A stretch of 64,000 bases of DNA from Pedobacter frigidisoli. Lineage in GTDB: Bacteria > Bacteroidota > Bacteroidia > Sphingobacteriales > Sphingobacteriaceae. A program made the position numbers and the translations under genes. The stretch covers positions 186,001-250,000 of the forward strand of contig NZ_SJSN01000005.1 of assembly GCF_004331675.1 (NCBI RefSeq). The letters run 5' to 3'. The notes beneath the pieces were generated by a model. The model made no database searches and was not told the origin of the DNA. It saw only the letters and a list, made by a program, of their open reading frames with translations. Of the stretch, positions 19,820 through 28,897 are shown piece after piece (position 1 is the stretch's first letter; every line of letters starts with the position of its first letter).

Positions 19820-19865
19820 CTCAAACAATACAATTGCCTTAATCGGCACTTAGGCATCGTAATTT

Positions 19866-20819
19866 ATGGAAACAAAATCAAATTTCTGGCAGCGTATTGG
19901 CATTCAAGATTGGTTTCTAACCGATGAAACCAAAGGCAGTAACGAGAAAGTCCCGCAGCTCACTCCAGAAACAATCTATAGTTTTATCGTCGATAAATTT
20001 AGGGAATCCATCAAGGAGCTATCATTTGCCGACCGCGTTGTTTTTTATCACGAGTTCATCATCACTTTCAATGCGGAAGATTACAGGGCATTTATAGATA
20101 ACAAACAAGGTATTTTTGGCTTAATTGTTCAAGAAACCGTAAAAAAATTTTACGAGATTTTAAAGGAATACCGTCAAGCTGGTAAAACTGTAGAGCCATC
20201 GGGTTCTAAATGGGTTTTCCGATTGGTATCACATCCCGATTACTCAAGGGGCGATAAGGGTTTTATTGGAAAACTGCTGCCAGACAATAATCAAAAATCA
20301 GAAAATCTCCGTGTAACATTCATTCCTCGTCAAACTGGTATTGCGCAAACATTTGATATAAATAATGATATTTTAAAGGGTTTCACTTATTATAGCGAGG
20401 GCTATATGGAAATTCCATACGAAGCGCAACTAGAATATGTTGATGGTGAAACTGTTCCAGCATCGAATCAAGCCGTTATCGCTCGGCTGGAAACCATCAT
20501 TCCAGACAAACAATTTTCAGGCAAAAAAATTGAGTTCCTGATTAAAACAGAAGATACCATTGTTTCAGGAAATGAAGACGAACGTGATGATGCCAATATT
20601 TTTAAGATAGCCTCAGAATGGGCCAATTCACCGCATTTACACATTCGCTATAACAAAGCCGACGGTAATTTTTATTTGGCTTCTTTCGGCGAGCTCACGA
20701 CCCTGAACGAGGTTTTGGTACAGCGAAGTGAGATCAATTCGCCGCAATGGGTTCCCTTGCCACTTAACTCCAGGATGTTGCTCAATGGCATAATTGGATT
20801 AAATCTGTTTAAATCATAA
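19866..20819 (+). CDS. FhaA-like protein with a degenerate C-terminal FHA domain
   Basis: 317 aa, cytoplasmic, no membrane segment. The N-terminal 120 residues (TIYSFIVDKFRES..., then YHEFIITFNAEDY) resemble the N-terminal domain of actinobacterial FhaA, where a similar PNEYIITL segment occurs. The C-terminal about 100 residues have an FHA-like order of strands: SPHLHIRYN, GNFYLASFGELTTLN and PLNSRMLLNG. The phosphothreonine-binding Arg and Ser/Asn are not clearly present, so binding may be lost or altered. It lies 46 bp after kinase 1 and 3 bp before the next small gene. Family assignment is an inference from pattern and context. Confidence 0.6.
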   Translation: METKSNFWQRIGIQDWFLTDETKGSNEKVPQLTPETIYSFIVDKFRESIKELSFADRVVFYHEFIITFNAEDYRAFIDNKQGIFGLIVQETVKKFYEILKEYRQAGKTVEPSGSKWVFRLVSHPDYSRGDKGFIGKLLPDNNQKSENLRVTFIPRQTGIAQTFDINNDILKGFTYYSEGYMEIPYEAQLEYVDGETVPASNQAVIARLETIIPDKQFSGKKIEFLIKTEDTIVSGNEDERDDANIFKIASEWANSPHLHIRYNKADGNFYLASFGELTTLNEVLVQRSEINSPQWVPLPLNSRMLLNGIIGLNLFKS

Positions 20820-20822
20820 CAC

Positions 20823-20921
20823 ATGTCGCAACTCCTATCAATCCTATTGTTATCACTTGTCGTTGCACTGCTGATCGTTCATTTTAAAGACATTAAAAAC
20901 TCTCGAAATAAAAATGGATAA
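20823..20921 (+). CDS. 32-aa single-pass membrane peptide
   Basis: An ATG frame of 32 residues, MSQLLSILLLSLVV..., almost entirely one hydrophobic helix followed by a basic, charged tail (KDIKNSRNKNG). It starts 3 bp after the FhaA-like stop and overlaps the phosphatase start by 8 bp, suggesting translational coupling. Its position between coupled genes and its clean membrane-peptide composition support it. No homologue is known to me; it may modulate the phosphatase or the SEDS fusion. Confidence 0.55.
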   Translation: MSQLLSILLLSLVVALLIVHFKDIKNSRNKNG

Positions 20922-22359
20922 ACACTTTTTTGGCCTCACAGATACCGGCAAATCCAGAGAAAACAATGAGGATAGCTTTATTGCAGAGTCCCTTTCCGAC
21001 GATAAATTTATCTTGGCAGCGGTAATCGATGGCGTTGGTGGCTATCACGGTGGCGAAGTGGCTGCTGCCATTGCCAAGGAAGAAATTTCAAGGCAATTTT
21101 CAGGTCGCCCTGCCGATCCGATTTCTCAAATGATCAAGGCGTTTAAAAGTACAAACGAAGTGATCGTTGCAAAAAAGCAAGCAGAAAAAGACCTTTCGGA
21201 AATGGCTTGCGTAGCTACGCTAGTGCTGGCCGACATCGAAAATAATCAATTTTATTATGCTCATGTAGGCGATACCAGATTGTATTTACTGCGTGATGGA
21301 TCACTGATTAAAATCTCTAAAGACCATTCATTTGTAGGTTTTCTGGAAGATTCTGGAAGATTGGACGAGGCCGCAGCCATGCAGCATCCAAAACGCAATG
21401 AAATTAATAAGGCCATCGGTTTTAGTGACCAAATTGAAACTGACGAAAGTTATATTGAAACTGGCCAATCACCATTTCTACCCGGCGATTTGCTACTGCT
21501 TTGTAGTGATGGATTAACCGATATGGTGAACAAGCAAGATATCATAAGCCTGATTCTTCAAGGAGATACACTCGCCAAAAAAGCGGGAAACCTCATCGCC
21601 CTTGCCAATGAAAATGGTGGCCGCGATAATATTACCGTTGTTTTACTACAAAACAATAAAAAAGCTCAGCAAGTAGAACCTACCCGACCTAGCCTTGCAC
21701 AACAGGTTCCCGTATCGGCAGCGATAGAAAAAAATGAAACCACAACACCCGTTGATCATACAAAATCAACAAGACCCACAACGCCAAAGAGAAATTATTG
21801 GTTCACTGCGTTGATTATACTATGCCTCATCTTGCTTGGCACTACTGTCTATCTGTATTTGCAAACTCAAGGCAAAGTGAATCATGGTTCTACTTTAACC
21901 TCATCACCAAAAAAAATAGTTAGAAATGGCCAAGAGCAGTTGTTACAAGATGCATTCGATCATGCTGTTGGTGATACACTAATACTCTCCGACTCAATTT
22001 TTAAAAGTCCGGTTTTGATTAGCGATACTTTACGCCTACGAAAAGACACCTTATACGTTTTTGCTAATGGCATTGTATTGCAAGCAGATAGTGGATATAA
22101 AGGTGCGGCTATAAACATGTTATCCCAATCAAAACTTCTAAAATTAGATAGTATGCAATTTACGGGATTTGGAACCGCCATTGCCCTTTCAAACCAAGCG
22201 TTGTTGCTTAAAAATATCACTTTTACCAATTGCATATTGCCTGTTAAAAACAGTTACAACTTTCCAAATCAGCAATTGGTAAATGCCGAGATCCCCAAAC
22301 TTAATCCATTGAAAAATATCACTTCTAAAGAATTAGATTCGAAAAATGGAGCACAATAA
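20914..22359 (+). CDS. PP2C-family protein phosphatase with membrane anchor and beta-helix-like outer domain
   Basis: The partner phosphatase of the kinases, 481 aa. The PP2C domain (1-245) shows the metal-binding pattern: RENNEDS (Asp20), IDGVGGYHGGE (Asp39), CSDGLTD and GGRDNIT. A Pro/Thr-rich linker leads to one membrane helix (about 295-318). The outer domain (about 320-480) has short repeating strands (SPVLISDTLRL, LKLDSMQF, LLLKNITF) like a right-handed beta-helix. PstP of mycobacteria has a shorter outer part, so this could be a ligand sensor. It overlaps the preceding peptide by 8 bp and the next gene by 14 bp. Confidence 0.9.
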   Translation: MDKHFFGLTDTGKSRENNEDSFIAESLSDDKFILAAVIDGVGGYHGGEVAAAIAKEEISRQFSGRPADPISQMIKAFKSTNEVIVAKKQAEKDLSEMACVATLVLADIENNQFYYAHVGDTRLYLLRDGSLIKISKDHSFVGFLEDSGRLDEAAAMQHPKRNEINKAIGFSDQIETDESYIETGQSPFLPGDLLLLCSDGLTDMVNKQDIISLILQGDTLAKKAGNLIALANENGGRDNITVVLLQNNKKAQQVEPTRPSLAQQVPVSAAIEKNETTTPVDHTKSTRPTTPKRNYWFTALIILCLILLGTTVYLYLQTQGKVNHGSTLTSSPKKIVRNGQEQLLQDAFDHAVGDTLILSDSIFKSPVLISDTLRLRKDTLYVFANGIVLQADSGYKGAAINMLSQSKLLKLDSMQFTGFGTAIALSNQALLLKNITFTNCILPVKNSYNFPNQQLVNAEIPKLNPLKNITSKELDSKNGAQ

Positions 22360-25300
22360 AGCGGTCATCAAGGTAAGTCGGCTTCGTGAACGAATCTTCA
22401 TATTAGCTATTGGAATCGTTCTATCCCTATTCTTCTACCAATTATACACAATCATTCAGCCTAGGTTTGCAGAAGTTGCCCCACGTTTAAAAGCGGGCAC
22501 TATGGTGAATCTAAATGCTGGAAAACCTGCCGAAAATATTCGAGACTTACTTAAAAAAGGTTATTATTTTGAGGATCAGCGAGACGTTAATCTTATCGAA
22601 ACAACCGTAGCAAGTGCAACACAAAACATCCAAAAACTTGATAACATTGGCGAAGTAAATAAACGCCGCTACTTTATACTTGCAGATGAAGCCTTTGCAA
22701 AAGGGGGAAAATCATTTAAGGCAAGAGTTATGGCATCTCGGGCGTTACTTGGCTATACAGGTGATGATTCACTCCGATTTGCACAAGAACAAAAAAACCC
22801 GCTACAATATGCAGCCAAGGTAGATCTCGGGCTGGGCGAGCACAAAATTAGCGGGAAGATACTAGAAAACGAAAAGCCAATTTCAGGGATATTAATCCGC
22901 TTGGAAATGATTTTGCCGCAAGACAGTATTTACAATGATGAGCCAACGGAAACCATAAAAAATAGCACAGAAAAAGCGAATGGCATTACCAAGGTTTTTA
23001 TTTTGGATACTGCTGGCAAACGAAAATTACAACAACTAACAGCTTACCTACGAACAGATGCTTCGGGTACATTCAATTTTAACCAGTTGCCCAACAATGA
23101 GGCATTTAAAATATTGCCCTTAAAACCTGGCTTCCAATTTGGCGCTTCTAAAGGAGTACAAAACCTCGATGATAACGCTGTTTTCACTTTTGAGCAACGT
23201 CCGCACACCATAAAACTTTTTTCCACCAGGGATTTTAATATCCTAAAAAAGGAAAAATCATTAATCATAAGAACTCCAGAAGAATTTAATAAATGGTTTT
23301 TTATTATCTGCGGAAGCCTGATTGGTGGATTTATTATTGTGCACCTTATTTTATCGTGGAAGTTTAGCAGCGCCGACCAAATCATACTGCCGATAGTGAT
23401 GCTGCTTACGGGCATTTCATTCCTTACACTTTTGAGTTTGCAAGATCCATTACGTGATCGATTTCTAGCCAAGGATTCACTACTATATTTATTAATGGGT
23501 TTTGGCGGCATGTTGCTGATGTTGTGCATTAAGTTGCGTCGTTTCAATACCGATACTTGGGTTTACCGCCTGCTCCTATTTAAAAATATTCGATCGGCTG
23601 CCAATGGATGGCCTTGGGCTTTAGTGGCCATTGGCTTGCTGGCACTTACCATTTTATTTGGAACTGGGCCAGAGGGCAGTGGTGTAAAGGTAAATCTATT
23701 TGGTTTTCAGCCCAGCGAAGTGGTAAAGTATTTAATCATCTTCTTCCTAGCGGGATTTTTTGCGGTAAACGAAAAACTGATCAGTGAATATACCAGCTGG
23801 AATAAAAGATGGTCATTTTTCTCGTTCGCTTTACTGGCGATATTGTTAGCGCTGATGCTCTTCCTAATATTGGGCGATCTTGGTCCGGCGATGGTGGTTT
23901 GTTTCACATTTATTATTTTATTTTCATTCTCGCGGGGCGATTTCATGTTCATGGCAGGTGCTGTAGTTTTATATGTTTTGGCCTCATGGATTTTTGATAA
24001 CATTTGGATATCTACTGGAATAACCTTGCTTTTGGTTGGCTTGCTGATGTTTTTTCAACGCAGGCAAATCAGCGAATCGGCTATCATAGTGCTGGTAATT
24101 ATGTCGGCCTTTTTAACAATTGATCAAATCCCCTATTTAGACCAAGTTTTCCCCGGTCCGGTACAGCGTTTAGGCGATCGTAAAGCAATTTGGCAAGACG
24201 CCTGGAATAATGAGGTTTATGGCGGCGACCAAGTGGCAAATGGTTTATGGGCCATGTCTACAGGTGGCGCAACTGGTCAAGGCGTTGGAGAGGGTTTTGC
24301 GAAAACCATTCCCGAGGCTCATACCGACATGATTTTACCATCAATTGGTGAAGAATTCGGATTAACCGGAATGTTGTGCATCTTTTTGCTGTTTCTATTG
24401 TACTTACACAGGTCAATCATTATTGGTAGGCGAACAGGCTCTCCATTTCTATTTTACTTAAGTGCAGGGATTGGTGCATCAACCTTTGTTCAGTTTCTGC
24501 TCATCGCAGGTGGTTCCACCGGCGCCTTACCATTGTCGGGTGTATCCCTACCTTTTCAAAGCTATGGCGGATCATCATTGGTGCTCAATTTTTTAGCTGC
24601 AGGTTTTTTAATGTCGGTTTCTACAGTACGAGGTACAGAAGTGCAAATGGAATATATAGCCAAGCAGCAAGACAAAAATCTTGTCCCTGCTTTAATCGCC
24701 GCTTGTTTGGGCATTATATTATTGGGTGCTAACGTAGCGAGCTATGTACTAAACAATCAAAAATGGGTAGTGCAGCCCGCTTTGGTGGCCGATCGGAGTG
24801 GTGCACGAATGTTCAGTTACAATCCACGTATTGCAATACTAATGAACAGGTTAAAGGCGGGCACCATACATGATCGTAATGGAATTTTATTGGCAACAAG
24901 TAACGTTGATAGTGTAAAGGCCCAACATTTTAAACTTATAGGTGCAGGTATCCCCCATTACAATCTCGATTCTGCAGTACATCAACGCCTAGACAGATAT
25001 TATCCCTTTGAAGAACAATTATTTTTTTGGACAGGCGATGCAAATTCAGGCATCTTTAATGGAAGTGTAAATGGTTATTTTGCCGATTATGAACATGCAG
25101 CCGAACTTCGTGGATTTAAACTGCCTACAAAGAGCTTCGCTGTACTTGCAAATAGATACAGCGAAAACCGTTTCTTGGCAAGAGGCGTTAAGGAAATGAC
25201 CGTTGTTAAAAAAGATTATGCAGCACTTTCTCCATTACTCCTTGCCGGTATCACTAGCGAAGAAGTGGAAGCTTTTAAAAATAAGAACCGCGATGTACAA

Positions 25301-26434
25301 TTAACAATGGATGCAGGTTTGCAAACCAAAATACAAAAATCAATTGCCCAAGATACTTCGTTGTTGGATAATCGGGTTTCTGTGGTGATTATGGAAGCAA
25401 GCACTGGCGATGTACTTACCTCAGCTGTATATCCACTACCGCCCATTCACGATTGGGAACGGTTAACCATGACCAATACAGAACAGAATCAGCTTTCTGG
25501 CTGGATAACCACTGCCGACCTTGGCTTTACTAACTTTACGCAGCCAGGCTCAACAGCTAAGTTGATTACGGCCATGGCTTCATTCAATAAACTCGGCATG
25601 GCGGCTCCCGATAAAAAATATCAGGTGGCATCTTGGGAGCGTATTCGTACCAAAGGCATAGAGCCAGATGAAACGGGATGGATAAACTTGGAAAGAGCGG
25701 TTGTAAAATCAAACAATGTCTATTTTATTAAACTGGCTAACCAAGAACAACTGCAAGAAAACATGGGCGATCTGTACCTAAAAACGGGCATGTTTCTACA
25801 CGGAGCTGGAGGGTATTATTACAATAAACCCAGCGAAAATGGTGCTCAAGAAGAAAAATGGAAACAGCTTTGGCGCAAGACAGAATTTAATACCAAACCA
25901 AAATACGACCCTAATAACATCCGCAGAACGAGGGCCAAAGGAATTTCAGGCATGTCTTGGGGGCAAGGTGCACTCATTGCAACGCCAGCTGCAGTGGCAA
26001 GGATGGCGGCTGGAATTGCAAACAATGGAAATATGATTGCCAATAGATTTGTACTTAAGGTAAGTGATCAGCCGCAGGCTATAAAAACTGGTACGAAATT
26101 GGTAAATAATCCAGCGTACGCAAAACTGATGCAAGTTTACATGATCAAGCAAAGTGAGCTGAAGACAGGAACGCTGGGCTTGGCAGTTGCCGGTAAAACA
26201 GGTACGCCAGAACGAATTTGGAAGAAACAGCAAATTAATGATGGTTGGTATGTATTTTTTGCTCCAACCGCAAATGGCAAAGGCAATGTCGTAGTTTGTG
26301 TACGTATTGAGGCAACAAAAGGTTCATCAGATGCGGTGAGATTGGCTGGTAAACATGTAATACCGTTCCTGAAAGAAGGTGGCTACATCAAAAGCATTGT
26401 TCCGCCGCCTAAATTTGATAATAATAATTTGTAA
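22346..26434 (+). CDS. Fusion of SEDS glycosyltransferase (RodA/FtsW) and class B penicillin-binding protein
   Basis: One 1362-aa polypeptide joining the two enzymes that normally work as a pair in wall synthesis. Residues about 15-33 form a membrane helix, then an outer region with a carboxypeptidase-regulatory-like fold (about 170-280). The SEDS part (about 315-805) has many membrane helices, FGFQPSEVVKYL and PEAHTDMILPSIGEEFG with the essential Asp at 661. The transpeptidase part has GTIHDRNG (dimer domain, about 845) and the catalytic motifs STAK (Ser1069, Lys1072), SNN (1122-1124) and KTG (1284-1286). All are intact, so it should polymerise and crosslink. It overlaps the phosphatase by 14 bp. 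Confidence 0.95.
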   Translation: MEHNKAVIKVSRLRERIFILAIGIVLSLFFYQLYTIIQPRFAEVAPRLKAGTMVNLNAGKPAENIRDLLKKGYYFEDQRDVNLIETTVASATQNIQKLDNIGEVNKRRYFILADEAFAKGGKSFKARVMASRALLGYTGDDSLRFAQEQKNPLQYAAKVDLGLGEHKISGKILENEKPISGILIRLEMILPQDSIYNDEPTETIKNSTEKANGITKVFILDTAGKRKLQQLTAYLRTDASGTFNFNQLPNNEAFKILPLKPGFQFGASKGVQNLDDNAVFTFEQRPHTIKLFSTRDFNILKKEKSLIIRTPEEFNKWFFIICGSLIGGFIIVHLILSWKFSSADQIILPIVMLLTGISFLTLLSLQDPLRDRFLAKDSLLYLLMGFGGMLLMLCIKLRRFNTDTWVYRLLLFKNIRSAANGWPWALVAIGLLALTILFGTGPEGSGVKVNLFGFQPSEVVKYLIIFFLAGFFAVNEKLISEYTSWNKRWSFFSFALLAILLALMLFLILGDLGPAMVVCFTFIILFSFSRGDFMFMAGAVVLYVLASWIFDNIWISTGITLLLVGLLMFFQRRQISESAIIVLVIMSAFLTIDQIPYLDQVFPGPVQRLGDRKAIWQDAWNNEVYGGDQVANGLWAMSTGGATGQGVGEGFAKTIPEAHTDMILPSIGEEFGLTGMLCIFLLFLLYLHRSIIIGRRTGSPFLFYLSAGIGASTFVQFLLIAGGSTGALPLSGVSLPFQSYGGSSLVLNFLAAGFLMSVSTVRGTEVQMEYIAKQQDKNLVPALIAACLGIILLGANVASYVLNNQKWVVQPALVADRSGARMFSYNPRIAILMNRLKAGTIHDRNGILLATSNVDSVKAQHFKLIGAGIPHYNLDSAVHQRLDRYYPFEEQLFFWTGDANSGIFNGSVNGYFADYEHAAELRGFKLPTKSFAVLANRYSENRFLARGVKEMTVVKKDYAALSPLLLAGITSEEVEAFKNKNRDVQLTMDAGLQTKIQKSIAQDTSLLDNRVSVVIMEASTGDVLTSAVYPLPPIHDWERLTMTNTEQNQLSGWITTADLGFTNFTQPGSTAKLITAMASFNKLGMAAPDKKYQVASWERIRTKGIEPDETGWINLERAVVKSNNVYFIKLANQEQLQENMGDLYLKTGMFLHGAGGYYYNKPSENGAQEEKWKQLWRKTEFNTKPKYDPNNIRRTRAKGISGMSWGQGALIATPAAVARMAAGIANNGNMIANRFVLKVSDQPQAIKTGTKLVNNPAYAKLMQVYMIKQSELKTGTLGLAVAGKTGTPERIWKKQQINDGWYVFFAPTANGKGNVVVCVRIEATKGSSDAVRLAGKHVIPFLKEGGYIKSIVPPPKFDNNNL

Positions 26435-26457
26435 AACCCTAATTAATCAAATGAACC

Positions 26458-26497
26458 ATCCTGATTTATTGATCGCAAAGAGGAAATAAATCAGGAT
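26458..26497 (+). promoter_or_regulatory. 13-bp perfect hairpin between the fusion gene and the FHA gene
   Basis: ATCCTGATTTATT (26458-26470) and AATAAATCAGGAT (26485-26497) pair perfectly across a 14-nt loop. The following AGCTTTATT is only a weak U tract. It may be a partial terminator or a processing site that sets different levels of the two halves of the locus. Confidence 0.5.
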
Positions 26498-26583
26498 AGC
26501 TTTATTACTATTGAGAACAAACTGAGTTTACAAGTTCATTAATTCCAATGAAGCAGTAGCAAAGTATTTATAAATCCAAACAG

Positions 26584-27384
26584 ATGAAAATGATATTCGA
26601 CTTATTCAAAAGCGGAAGTGGAGAACATCCCGATGATGTAAAGGGGATCAGACATGCGTTACTGCAATTTGTGAAGCAAGAACTTCAGAAAGCAGAGGGC
26701 GGTGAAGGAGCAAATATCAAAGGTTTAAGCATCTACATTAACTGTGCATCTGCAGAGCGACAAGTGTATGAAGCTGCAGTTTTTACTGAAGATCCCGATC
26801 AACTCAAGAATGAAATACAGCGCATTAGCGATGATTATTCACTCGATTTACCTACAAACTGGGCGCTCACGATTTCTTTTGATGATGCTTTTCCAGATGA
26901 TGCTGTAAAAATGCAAAATTTACCAGTTGCACTTTTTGTTAAAACCAAAACCCATTTTGTAAAACAGCAAGCAACAGCCTACGTAAAAGCCCTTAGCGGT
27001 AAAACTTTACAATTAAGCTATGTGATAAGTTCGGAGGGTGGAAAGTACAATATTGGCAGAGATGAAAAGGCACAGTCTGATGAAGGCTATTTCCGCACAA
27101 ACCACATTGCATTTCCTTCAGAAAGTGATGATGAACGCAATAAGTATATCAGCAGGCAACATGCGCATATCGAATGGAATAAAAATCTAGCCAAATTCGT
27201 AATCTTTGCCGATGAAGGCGGGATACCACCACGCAATAAGGTAAAGCTTAGATCTGCACTAACTGAAAAAATAGTAAAACTGCATGCCACGCAAATTGGG
27301 CAAGAATTAGAGGAAGGCGATCAAATCATCTTGGGAGAATCGGTTGTATTGGAGTTTAGTTTTCAGCAACAAAACCATGAGTGA
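26584..27384 (+). CDS. FHA domain protein
   Basis: 266 aa, cytoplasmic, with no membrane segment. The first about 110 residues are unfamiliar. The C-terminal half (about 150-262) is an FHA phosphothreonine-binding domain: YNIGRDE, then YISRQHAHIEWN with the S-R-x-H signature, and later LEEGDQIILGE. The conserved Gly-Arg and Ser-Arg-x-His residues are present, so phosphopeptide binding is plausible. It overlaps the second kinase start by 8 bp, suggesting the two are made together; the likely ligands are phosphorylated kinase or fusion protein. Confidence 0.88.
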   Translation: MKMIFDLFKSGSGEHPDDVKGIRHALLQFVKQELQKAEGGEGANIKGLSIYINCASAERQVYEAAVFTEDPDQLKNEIQRISDDYSLDLPTNWALTISFDDAFPDDAVKMQNLPVALFVKTKTHFVKQQATAYVKALSGKTLQLSYVISSEGGKYNIGRDEKAQSDEGYFRTNHIAFPSESDDERNKYISRQHAHIEWNKNLAKFVIFADEGGIPPRNKVKLRSALTEKIVKLHATQIGQELEEGDQIILGESVVLEFSFQQQNHE

Positions 27385-28774
27385 GATTTTTACCATTACC
27401 GAAGGGCTGCAAAATCTTGGCGCATTAAAAACTGGTGGACAAGGCTCAGTTTATAAAGGCATGCGTATGGGTCCGATTTACTCGGCTATTAAACTCATTC
27501 CTACGCCAATTTATGTGGAGGATGATAGCGATAAAAACTACCGAAACTTTCTGAATGAGGTTACCAAACTACAACAGGTAAATATCCATCCTAGTCCGAA
27601 TGTGGTGAAGATACTAAGCTCTGGCATTACCGATAGCGGGTCGTTTCCTTATATTGAAATGGAATACATTGAAGGGCCAGAACTGGGCGAACTGTTATTG
27701 CCGCCTCATCAAAAAGTTTTTACCGTGAAGGAATTGTTAAAGGTTGCCGAACAATTGGCCGCAGCACTTGCACACTGCCATCAGGTTGATGTTAAACATG
27801 GCGATGTTAAAAGCAATAATGTAAAGTACAATATTCAAACGGCCAATTATGTGTTATTGGATTTTGGCCTTGCCATTATGAGCGAAGAGCAGCGCAGAAC
27901 TAGCATCCGCCATGCGGGAGCTATAGAATTTATGGCGCCAGAACAACATGAGGGAAAAATGTTGTTACAAACCGATATCTATAGTTATGGAATCATCCTT
28001 TACGAGTTGCTCGCTGGCCAGGTTCCTTTCCCGCTAGAGGGCAATGGCGATACTGGCCGCAATTCAGTAATGATTGGACATCTGGAAAAGGAAATTCCTG
28101 ACGCCATGGCGCTTCGTAAAAATAATTTGGCAAATGCAGTTCAAGATGAGGTGTTAATTAGCGAAATGCAAGTACCGCATTGGTTACTCAAGTTAATCGA
28201 GCGCTGTTTACAAAAAGATCCCGCCGAAAGGTTTGCCAATGGAATGGAATTGTATAAGGCCGTAACAAATGGATTAATATCGTCGGCACCTCTGAATTTC
28301 CAAAGTACGGAAAGTACCTTTCCAAACGAATCATTAAATTTTGAAGCATTAAAAGGCGAGGCAAGGCAAAAGACCGAAAAGCTCGAAAATGAACTAGCAA
28401 TTTTGAAACCCTTAGCTTTCAAAGCTGGCATTAAATACAATGAGGCAAGTGGAAAGTATCAGCAAGAAGATTATTTGAACATCCCTAGAAAAGTTTTTTT
28501 AGGCTGTGCGGCGGCATGCCTAATCCTTATTGCATTCTTAAGTTATAATTTCTTTAAAACTCCAAATACCGTTGTTACAACTGCGCAAACCACCCCTTAT
28601 GAATCGCCATTTATAACCTATAATAAACAATATCAACAGAGATTAGTAAAAGCTAGAGAGGATAGCATTCGAACAGCAAAAATGCTATCACCAGAACAAG
28701 TAAAAATTGCAGAGAAGGCTAGAAAACAAAATGGTAAGCAGAAAAAAAAGAAGAAGTTTTTAGGGATATTTTAA
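27377..28774 (+). CDS. Membrane-anchored serine/threonine protein kinase 2
   Basis: A second kinase, 465 aa, strikingly similar to kinase 1 throughout the first 300 residues (same GGQGSVYKG, HGDVKSNN, DFGLAIM and RHAGA activation loop), so the two are paralogues flanking the locus. Catalytic residues are in place: Lys39, Asp143, Asp162. The similarity stops after the kinase domain: a charged linker, one membrane helix (about 373-393) and a short outer tail ending in a lysine cluster (QKKKKKF). Start: ATG 27377, inside the end of the FHA gene (8-bp overlap). The longer frame to 27344 begins with a non-ATG codon and lacks support. Confidence 0.93.
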   Translation: MSEIFTITEGLQNLGALKTGGQGSVYKGMRMGPIYSAIKLIPTPIYVEDDSDKNYRNFLNEVTKLQQVNIHPSPNVVKILSSGITDSGSFPYIEMEYIEGPELGELLLPPHQKVFTVKELLKVAEQLAAALAHCHQVDVKHGDVKSNNVKYNIQTANYVLLDFGLAIMSEEQRRTSIRHAGAIEFMAPEQHEGKMLLQTDIYSYGIILYELLAGQVPFPLEGNGDTGRNSVMIGHLEKEIPDAMALRKNNLANAVQDEVLISEMQVPHWLLKLIERCLQKDPAERFANGMELYKAVTNGLISSAPLNFQSTESTFPNESLNFEALKGEARQKTEKLENELAILKPLAFKAGIKYNEASGKYQQEDYLNIPRKVFLGCAAACLILIAFLSYNFFKTPNTVVTTAQTTPYESPFITYNKQYQQRLVKAREDSIRTAKMLSPEQVKIAEKARKQNGKQKKKKKFLGIF

Positions 28775-28897
28775 TTTGTGGAATCTTAGGCAATGCAAAA
28801 CACCTCCACTTTACACTGGAAATGTTGTGGCATCAGAAATTTCAATCTTCCGCTTTTCTTTAATCAGTTTACATTAAAAAAGATCTAGTAAGCGGTT

